Shown: piece after piece, positions 56,080 to 64,000 of the stretch | Numbering within the stretch: position 1 is the stretch's first letter | How the letters are laid out: the number at the start of each line of letters is the position of its first letter | NCBI GenBank assembly: GCA_001465935.1 | Contig: LNKV01000037.1 | Span: 614,341 to 678,340, forward strand | Reading direction: 5' to 3' | From: Clarireedia homoeocarpa | Lineage: Eukaryota; Ascomycota; Leotiomycetes; Helotiales; Rutstroemiaceae | DNA: 64,000 nt | The notes under the pieces: generated by a model | Told to the model about the DNA's origin: nothing | Databases searched by the model: none | Seen by the model: only the letters and a program-made list of their open reading frames with translations | Position numbers and translations under genes: made by a program

Positions 56080-58576
56080 CTAAATAACAGATGGACGTAT
56101 AAGCTGGTCGTACGGCATAATATGTCGTGTCGCAATAACCAAGATTCTCAAATACTGACAAAAGGACGTTTCCTCTTTCACCTCATTTACCCCATCCCAC
56201 GCAAGACAGACGTTCGTTAACTCGTCAGCCTTGGCTACCCTTATCCTACTCAGCTTTCCCATCACTTCCGAATAATCCAACCAAAGATTCGGTACTGGTC
56301 CTGGGATAGATCTTGGTGGCTTCTGATCTGTGTAGCGAAGCCGCCCGGAAAAGATGCCCAGGAAGTCTCCAGGACGGATGGGGACGAGAGGAGCAACTGC
56401 GAGAAGTTCGGTCGAGCCATGACGGGTACCGAGAGTCCTTTTTCCAGATTCCCCTTCGTACGGCACTAGACTAACGAAGCTAGATTTATTACGGTCAGGT
56501 TGACCTTTAAGGCCATGGCGGAGCACATGGATATTTGATTTTCTAGAGGTCGGTTTGATTCTGTGATCTGCTATGAAATTCTCATACTCTGTTGAGTCAT
56601 GGTCCCAGACACTAAGGTGGTCTCCCCAACACAGATGTTGCGGAGCATGAAGTCTGTTAAGGATCCACGGTTCTTCGATGTCACTTTTCCCCGAGAAATC
56701 ATTCCCTTCCTCGGCTATCGTCCTCCCTCTGAGCCGTCGAAGAGGGAAGTCATAGACTCGATTCCAAGAAAGCAACATTTTAAGCTCTTTAGGATGTTGA
56801 AAGAAATAAGCTTTGAACTCACGGGTCCGATAGAGAATTAATTCTGTTGCTCGCTCGTCCCTTAATTCAGACAGAAGTTTCCAGTAAGCAGTCCACTTGA
56901 AGATGTTGTCCCTACTCTTACCGTAGCCCATTGCAAGAATAAGTTTCTTGGCGGCAGTTTTCTCTTGGGGAGTAATCTCAGTCTTCCGACCAGAAGGATT
57001 AGGAAGTGGGCCAATCATCTTGGCGCGTTGCTGGATCATAGGCCAGTAGTAGGTCTCTTTCCACAAGCAACGTAGCTGCATCCTTGCGTCGTCAGCCTTT
57101 TCTTTCTCAATATGTTTAATGACCATCTCATAATCGCTCTCCTCTCTGAATTCGCTTGTAAGCTCTTCAGGTTCTGACAAAAGCTTTTGCATTTCCTTCT
57201 CCGCTAGGTCTCTTATGCCAAGACATACAATACTATCTGCGTAGTCTTTCTGTTTCAGTACTCGAGAGGCACGTTCTGATGTTAGTCTTTCAGCATACAG
57301 TCCAAATTTGTTTCGCTCAACTTCTCGAGATCTCTCCTGTGTAGGATCAAACACAGGCCTAACGATACGGCGACTGCATTTTACCAAATTCTCTGTGATG
57401 CTAGTCATAATTTTCACGCAGAGTGCGAAGTTACCTTGTATTGAGATATCGTCTAAAACCCCCGGTACCGAAGAATTGGGTTTACGGCTGACATCATCTA
57501 CCTTCTTCAATTCTATCAGAACGTGTTCTAACCACTGAGCCGATTCATCAAGAATCGGACGTTTGACGGAGGGAATTTGTCGATCTGCGATTGCCAAGTC
57601 ACTATTAACATGATGAGTCTCGGACGACGGATAACTCGTTAGGCTCGAAGACATAGATCCAGACTCAGATGATCCGGTACTACAGCTAGACTCAGACATC
57701 GCTGCGCTTGTTATGGTTAGGTTAAGATCGATGATGTCCGAGGTTTCTGAAGAGGCGGTTGGTGGATGTCGGGGTGCAGTCAAGGCTACTGGAGTATTGG
57801 ACCACACTACCGGCGGTTCGAGAGCCTTATCATGATAGATAGACTCGGCCGTGCAAATTGGCCATTTTTCAAGCCCTTCTGTGTCTTTCGCAGGACCCAA
57901 ACCGATGGCAGATTGCCCAAAATACTTGTCCAAGATATTCAGTCCATCACCGTGAGTTATTGGGAACATGTCTCCGTCCGGCGATAGACTCATAATTTCA
58001 CCACCCTCGATTTGAATATGTGTGGCAGACATCGGCAGATCGGCTGCGTCAGAAGGCTTAGGAGCCTCAACTGTGTTTGTGTTGTTGATGTATGGTCTAT
58101 TAGTAGCAGGTTCGCTCGTTGTAGATTTACTAGTAGCGGATGGGTTCGCAGAGGTTTCGACGACGGTTTCGCTCGTGTATTCATCAGTGGCAGGCTCCTT
58201 GGAAGCCCCATTCGTGGGCAGAGCATCAGTGCAGACGTTGTCATCTGCAAGCTTTGGTTTTTTCGCTAGTCTGCTAGTTCCGGTATTTGTGTGCATCTTC
58301 TCGTAAGTTCTCTTTGTTGTAGCAAGTCGACCAGATCTGCGGAGGTATTTAAATTCGACACAAATAAGGCGAGAAGCTTCTTCTTCTCCATCGCTCTCGA
58401 TATGATAATTTTGAACTATTATAAACTAAGTGTGGAAATTGTGACAGAACGAAGCTCAACCTACTTGTCTTCCCTACCAGTTCGTTCAACTCGCGCAGAC
58501 TCCTACCTTTGGCTAGCACAATGCGTAAAATCTCATGGATATGCGGCGTAATCTGTTCAATAATATCATCAGTCAT
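56080..58576 (-). CDS. Large accessory protein with possible SET-like C-terminal domain
   Basis: Exons 58576-58461 and 58336-56080 give 790 aa. The first exon (MTDDIIEQITPHIHEILRIV, then LAKGRSLRELNELVGKTSR) is my proposal. It joins at GTTGAG..CCGCAG to SGRLATTKRTYEKM, giving a clean frame in front of the ATG at 58296. A basic patch, a Ser/Thr-rich acidic region (about 60-250) and a helical middle (ERNKFGLYAERLTSERASRV) follow. The C-terminus has LAVAPLVPIRPGDFLGIFSG, ADELTNVCLAW and ILVIATRHIMPYDQLIRP. These line up loosely with the SET-domain start (GxfxGxYxG), the NH-like strand and the final fA-xxI-xxgeEL motif. I infer a divergent SET-type fold; catalytic residues are not demonstrated. 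Function unknown. Confidence 0.7.
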
Positions 58577-58919
58577 TGTAGCGTCGTGATGCCATCGATA
58601 ACTTAAAAGTAAGAGACTGAATAAAGAGTTCCGAGGTGTCAAGCAACACCTCACTCGATTTCAAAAATGTGGCTCTCGCTTATGTTGCCAATCACAAGAA
58701 CCACCAGAATGATATATCTGTAACCTTATTACTAAGCACGCGACCATGTCACTAGTGAATGTCTAACTGAGTTAGACATTCGGATGTGGCGCAAAATGAG
58801 GCTGAACGCAGAACGTCGTAAAAGTGCAACATGATCAACGTTTCCCATCGATCTTACGCTGTCGTAGACCATAACGCGCTATAAACCTAGCTCAGCGGAC
58901 ACCAGACACGATACGGCAA
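58577..58919. promoter_or_regulatory. Promoter region between the SET-like gene and the truncated NLR
   Basis: 343 bp between divergent starts. From about 58685 onward it matches, inverted, the promoter of the full NLR. The proximal part differs, which locates one edge of the duplication near 58.68 kb. Confidence 0.65.
58761..58777. promoter_or_regulatory. Perfect 17-bp palindrome GTCTAACTGAGTTAGAC
   Basis: Eight-base arms around a single central base. It is conserved at the same relative place in the other NLR promoter with one change. Confidence 0.5.
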
Positions 58920-61212
58920 ATGGCATGCTCCAAAGAGACCGTCAAATCCAGCGGCCTAAACATCTGGTCAAGCGAGGCTGCGGATGGGCCTACACCTGTA
59001 GTCGAGTAAGCTAAGCTGTGTTAGAAATCACATTAAGCTCTGCTAACCCCATTTAGCATCATCGCGGTCCAAGGTCTAGGCGCTCACCCATTTTATACAT
59101 GGGTGAAGAAGGTGGTATCCCCGGATGCCGAAAGGTCTAAGAAGTTCAAGGATAGAGCACAGTTTTGGAAGAGCACGAAGCAACTGGGCAAGAAGCAGCC
59201 AGGCAAAGATGGAGGAAATGGTACCACAGAGGTCATGTGGATCCGGGACTTGCTCGTGCCTATATTCAAAGATGCACGGATTGCCACCTATAGCTACAAA
59301 TCAGACTGGAAAGATCGCGCAGTCAAGACCAGCCTACGTCAGTGCGCTGAGCAGTTCCTGAACATTGTGTCCCAACACAGGCAGCAAACAGATGTAAGCT
59401 ACAGTACCAATGAAGGTACAGTAGTTGGCCGACTTAATTGCTAAAAGTAGATATAGGAACAGAAACGACCACTTGTGCTTATTGGACATAGTCTTGGGTG
59501 CCTTGTTATTCAGCAGGTACGCTCCAATCAAGCTATGTATATAAGTTAAGATGTATCACTTACTAGTACAGTATAGGCGCTTGTGATTGCTATTCATCAA
59601 CGCGAATTCACTGACCTACGTCTCTCTGTCGCAGGCATCATCTTTCTCGGCGCTCCTTTCCAAGGAAGCGATATAGCGAGTATCGGTATACGGCTAGCTC
59701 AGCTCTCGGGTCTTGACTCGACAATATTAAAGTTATTAGAGAAGGATAGTCCCAATCTATATGCACTCTCGCGAGACTTCTGGGGTAGTCATAACGATTG
59801 GGATCTTGTTTGTTTTTACGAGATGGTGGACGCTGAGCTTGGGCCAATCAAGACACAGGTTTGTTTATATACCTTTATACAGATTTTCCCTAGTTGACTG
59901 AATATTTAGATCGTGAGCTCACAGTCTGCTACTCTTCTGGGAAAGCGGATGATATCTTTATACACCGATCACTCTGGACTTAACAAGTTCAGTGGAAGAG
60001 ATGACGGGAACTTTAGGTTGGTGCTCCTAGAAATTCGAAGAATGGTTGAAGATGGACCGTCGATTGTGACTGAGCGTCATCGTGCAAAAGGTAAGGTAGA
60101 TCGAGCCAAATATAGTGATGTAATAAAACTAAAGTTCGCACTTCAGACGTCAGCGCTACAAGCCATGAAAATGTGTACTGGATAGTGCCCCGCACTATTA
60201 ATCCTCTATTCACTGGACGGAGTGAGCTCCTCGGTCGAATACAGGAGGCTATACATAGTGATCATAATTGCTCTCCCGACAAGCAAAAGAGGTTCGTTAT
60301 CACTGGGCTAGGCGGACAAGGGAAGAGCGAGATTTGTTTACAAGTTGCAAGTCAAACGCGGAAAGAGTAAGTTTTGTTTCCGCCGTCGATATTATTTATA
60401 ATAATACTAATAATAATAATTTCAATAGGTTTTGGGGGGTATTCTGGGTCGATGTCAGCAAGGTCTCGACTGCTGAGAGCGACTTTATCACTATTGCCAA
60501 GTTGCTCGGACGCTCAGTCGAAAGCGTTTCCGATACTCTTTATGTTCTCGCTAGTATCAAACAACCCTGGCTCTTGATTCTTGATAACGCCGACGATCCG
60601 AACTTCGATTATCAGATCTATTTTCCATCCGGAACTCACGGTGTAGTTCTCATGACATCTCGTGTTTCTGAATGCAAGGAGTATAGCCCAGAGCAATTCG
60701 AAGCATTAGAAGGTCTGGGAAATGAGAATGCAAAGGAGCTTCTCCTCAAGGCAGCAAAGATCCCCAAAGAATCGTGGCCGTCTTACAACGATCAGCCTGG
60801 GATAATTGTCCAGCTTCTAGGATCGCATACGCTTGCACTGATCCAAGCGGGTGCCTATATTGCCAACGGCCACTGTCAGTTGCACCAATATCCCGAGGTC
60901 TATCAACGGCAGCGTAAGCGGCTTATGCAGTTCCGGCCTAAGCAAGCTCAATCGAGATATCACGATGTATATGCCACCTTTGAAGCATCAGCAGAGATGC
61001 TAGAGCAGTCGAAAAGCGAAGCTGCAAAAGATGCTCTGTGTTTACTTTCCATCATGTCAATGTTAGATTCTGCTATTCTTCCTCTTCAGATCTTTGAGGA
61101 AGCATGGAATGGTAGCAGAGGGTTTATGAGCACTAGCTCTGAAGACTCAAATGAGATAGATAGTTTATCTCGAAATCATGTTTTGCTCGACGGTAGGAAG
61201 TTGACTACTTAA
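58920..61212 (+). CDS. Truncated NLR paralogue: alpha/beta-hydrolase - NB-ARC, no TPR
   Basis: Exons 58920-59005, 59057-59393, 59457-59516, 59577-59858, 59910-60090, 60147-60366, 60429-61212 give 649 aa. All six introns sit at the same codons as in the full NLR, and exons 1, 3, 4, 5 and 6 have identical lengths (exon 2 is 12 nt longer). Exon 4 proteins agree at 84 of 94 residues by my count. The hydrolase Ser (IGHSLGCLVIQQ), His (TDHSGLNKFSG), Walker A (FVITGLGGQGKSE) and Walker B (PWLLILDNADD) are all kept. Similarity stops after SLSRNHVL; a seven-residue tail of new sequence and a stop follow. The MHD-like motif and TPRs are lost. It may encode an effector without sensor, or be a remnant. 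Confidence 0.85.
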
Positions 61213-62358
61213 GAGACCACACTCACATGTTCAGGCAAACTCACATGTTCAGGCAATGAACACCTCGAGCGGTAATCCGCCAAACCCTTTGATAGTTGTT
61301 GTCTCCCATATATTTCAAACTTGCCATTAAGCTGTTGGCCACTTCCAAGTATTTGGAACCATGTAGGCCCTTGCCTTGTGCACAGTATTAAGAACATTAG
61401 GGCGAAGACTTGGACACTCAAAAGACTTTCATCTTTGTGGTCAAGCTTGTGCCTGACAGCATCACTGAAACCTTTACTCAATAACTCAAACTCTGCGGCA
61501 TCGGCGTCTACAGCTGTATGATAATAACAAGCCATAGCACAGATAGCATTGACTAAGGGGGATGAGCAGAATGTATCGGAACTTTGTTGGTAGCTCTGTA
61601 TGAAAAGTTGCTCATCGAACAACATATAGAATGGATGGATCCAGGCGAAATACAAAGTCAAGAGATGGTCCATTGTCTTTTTATCTGCTGTTACCGATGA
61701 CTATCGAAATAACGAGGACGACCTATTATCCTTTTCATGATCAGAGCTTTCCACTATAGATAAGGAAGAATCTTTCAGTGACGGGTCTTCAGAATCGCCC
61801 TTAGCTTCACGTAACCATTGTGCTATGGTTTCGGCTGAGTCGTAATTTTGTATTCGTTCTACAATCGTAGAGGTGTTCTCATTTGTTTCGATAGCACGGA
61901 ATATGCGCTCAATATCGTATTTCCATAAATGATGAGATCTCAAGCTATCGAGCAGTTCCATCTTAACATGTTTGACATGAGGCTGATAACAACACTCCTG
62001 CTGAAGTGGTCTTCCAATACATTTCCCGCAAGGTTTCCTGCCATCACACTAAAAAGACTTAGCTATCATATACACAATTCTTAGATCACGATGCAAAAAC
62101 TGCTAATATAGAGAGACGATACTCGTGACAATTGCTCACCTTAGCTCGACGCTTTTTGCAGTTCAGACATGCATTTCGTATAACATGCTCCGGCTTCCTT
62201 CTTCTTTTTGTATCTCGAGTAGGGGCTTGCACTTCGTTCTGCAGAGCGTGTGGATGAGAACTCGTAGAGATTCCGGGGGTAAAAAGTTGATTCGTGCTAC
62301 TGCTTGTTGCGTTGTTATTACCCTGTGGCTTATGTGGACGAAGACTTCGTAGCATCAT
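61209..62358 (-). pseudogene. Zn2Cys6 transcription factor with premature stop and lost C-terminus
   Basis: Exon 1 is 62358-62140; the next begins at 62048 after a GTGAGC..TTTTAG intron that again splits the zinc cluster: NACLNCKKRRAK joins CDGRKPCGKCIGRPLQQECC. The frame continues through MELLDSLRSHHLWKYDIERI to NRSSSLFR, then meets TAG at 61703-61701. Beyond it the same frame stays open and homologous in character: SSVTADKKTMDHLLTLYFAW, the start of the fungal-specific regulatory domain, then CSSPLVNAICAMAC. It ends at 61209 with SLPEHVSLPEHV, far short of a full regulatory domain. I read a nonsense mutation plus 3' truncation. A very short alternative protein ending at the TAG would still carry the DNA-binding domain. 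Confidence 0.75.
61221..61256. repeat. 18-bp perfect tandem duplication at the NLR/regulator joint
   Basis: ACTCACATGTTCAGGCAA is present twice head to tail, exactly where the truncated NLR and the truncated regulator meet. Confidence 0.9.
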
Positions 62359-62841
62359 TGTCAATATGATTAAGCGTTATCGCTGCATATAGGAAATGTC
62401 TTCTATCCTGTGCAAGGACACATTTGTCAAGGACAAGTCGATAAATCTGTAACAATGTATTTATCTGGTAATGTGTGGTAGAAGAAGAAGTAAGTAGCCA
62501 GGAGGTAGATTGACCTGGAAGTGAGCCAGTGAGCCAGTGAGCCAGTGAGTGCAGGATCAATACTCTGAATGGAGAGGCGCTGCTGAGTTTTAGTACTCCC
62601 GAAAGCGAGCGATCGGTTACGGTAATCAAAGTCTTATCGCACAATCTAGAACTGGGTCTAAGATTAGCCGGCAGTCGACAGGCATCAAAAAAGCCCCAGC
62701 ACATTTATCTCGGCGAGCTTAGGCCACCTGATAACCACCCTTCCTTAAGATCGATTGAGTAGAGCTAATACACACACACAATTTATTAACGCCATTCGGC
62801 TAACCCGATAGGGCAACTATTACTAATATACAAGAACATTT
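62359..62841. other. Intergenic region
   Basis: About 480 bp upstream of the broken regulator. It contains a 9-bp tandem GTGAGCCAG repeat (about 62521-62550) and a short CACACACA run. No gene is seen. Confidence 0.55.
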
Positions 62842-62861
62842 CACCAGTGGGTGCACTAACT
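62842..62861. repeat. Terminal-repeat sequence related to the MITE
   Basis: CACCAGTGGGTGCACTAACT matches the first 20 bases of the 38802 MITE at 19 positions (T to C at base 13). It borders the AT-rich block. No matching inverted end is seen before the window stops, so the element may be larger or truncated. Confidence 0.75.
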
Positions 62862-62869
62862 CATTCTCC

Positions 62870-63692
62870 ACCTCTTCAAAATACACCCAAATTTGACCAC
62901 TTTGAATATTTATTATAAATATGATTTTTGAGATTTAAGTCTGAAAATTGATTTATATAGCTTCTGTATATAGGAATTTTTCAAACAACTTTATTTTTAT
63001 TTTTAAGGTTTTTATTTATAAAATAAATATTGAAATAATTTTTAAATTATATTATAATCTAATTATATAATTAGAATTGTTTAATAAATTATAATTAGAA
63101 AGTACTTTTTAAATATATAATATAAATCTCTAATTTAGTAATATATATAAATATAAATTAAAATAAATTCTTTATAGAAAATCTTTAATATTTTATTATA
63201 ATAATTAAAAGATAAATATCTTTATATTATATATTTTCTAATATAAAAATAAAGAAATAAATAGTTCTTTTCCAAATTATAATAATAAGTTTTATAGTTT
63301 TTATTATTTATTATAATTTTAAAGTTAAAATAATATATTCTAGAGATAAATAAATTTTTTAAAAAAGTTTAAATTATTATTAAAATTAAATAAAATTTGG
63401 ATGTAAAATAGAAATTAAGATTTTAAATTTTAATATTATATTTTTTAAAGTTTTTATAATTATTAATATCTGAAATCGAATAATATTTTAAGATAATAAT
63501 AATAAAATAGTTTATTAGAATTATTTAAATCAAATTAATTATAGATATTTCTAATATATTAATATTATTTAATATCTATTAATTAGAAATAAAATAATAT
63601 TAATTTAAAATAATAATTATTTATAAATTCGTTTTAAAAAATAATACTTTTTAATATCTAAACTATTAATTTAATCTTTATATAATATTAAT
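62870..63692. other. Extremely AT-rich block, probably RIP-degraded repeat
   Basis: About 820 bp consists almost entirely of A and T, with runs such as TATAATTAAA and no usable open frame. The change back to balanced composition at about 63693 is abrupt. This is the usual look of repeat-induced point mutation in ascomycetes, where C:G becomes T:A in repeated DNA. I infer an old transposon body. Confidence 0.7.
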
Positions 63693-64000
63693 ATAGGCCA
63701 GCAAAGTCGAACTCCCACCTGTCCGTGGTGCTGGCTACGAACCTACGATTGCAATATTATCGCAGAGCCAACGGGAGACAAGCGCATTCGATGGAGCTGT
63801 TGTGGTGTCGTGGTTGTCGGTGGAGGCCTCGTCCCCCTCTATTGTGCGACGGCGACGTAGCCACATCAGAACAGAGGACTACCATCAAAATGGGTATGAA
63901 AACCATCCGACGTACGATTACCTGACCTACGGAACAGGCCCTCGATAGATTCGATATGGAACCGATTCCTAGTTATACAACAGGACACCTCTGGGGTAGA
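63693..64000. other. Balanced-composition end segment
   Basis: About 310 bp of normal GC content after the AT-rich block. There is a 66-codon open frame (63725-63925, plus) without recognisable motifs. It may be the start of another element or gene cut by the window edge. Confidence 0.4.

Noticed and set aside
63725..63925. 66-codon frame at the window end
   Set aside because: Arg/Cys-rich without a recognisable motif; cannot be separated from chance.

Overview
The window is nuclear DNA of a filamentous ascomycete (Pezizomycotina). The support is short spliced introns (44-203 nt) with GT..AG ends and CTAAC-like branch sites, a GH72 cell-wall enzyme, HET and NLR genes, Zn2Cys6 regulators and an AT-rich block like those left by repeat-induced point mutation (RIP). 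The protein set would suit Leotiomycetes (Helotiales), but that placement is an impression only. Gene models were spliced by eye, and every multi-exon model below sums to a whole number of codons.

Layout. 1-3490: gene-poor, with short tandem repeats. 3491-37040: ordinary housekeeping genes. These are a GPI-anchored GH72 glucanosyltransferase, a Ymc1-like mitochondrial carrier, a multipass membrane protein, a small secreted protein, COG3 head-to-head with an FMP25-like RCC1 protein, a P/Q-rich nuclear-type protein head-to-head with a mitochondrial helical-repeat protein, a Pro/Ser-rich orphan, a membrane alpha/beta-hydrolase-like protein, VPS41 head-to-head with an RMND1/Mrx10-family protein. 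37.7-39.0 kb: a decayed HET gene and a MITE. 39.3-46.4 kb: a GST-like gene, a Zn2Cys6 regulator, a DJ-1/PfpI gene and an orphan.

47.6-62.4 kb is an accessory island and the most interesting part. A complete NLR gene (alpha/beta-hydrolase - NB-ARC - tandem 42-residue TPRs, minus strand) and a truncated paralogue (hydrolase - NB-ARC only, plus strand) form an inverted duplication around about 7 kb. The inner block holds a two-TM membrane protein divergent from the full NLR, an intact DDE transposase, a Cys/His-containing accessory protein and a large protein with a possibly SET-like C-terminus. The truncated NLR is joined tail-to-tail to a Zn2Cys6 regulator that has an in-frame stop and a lost C-terminus, with an 18-bp tandem duplication at the joint. 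The window ends in about 0.8 kb of extremely AT-rich DNA, preceded by a terminal-repeat sequence matching the MITE.

Working idea: the island is an allorecognition/immunity-type locus. The full NLR may pair with its divergent membrane neighbour, and the truncated copy may be a signalling-only or decayed remnant. The pairing is inference from gene layout and from a palindrome present in both NLR promoters.
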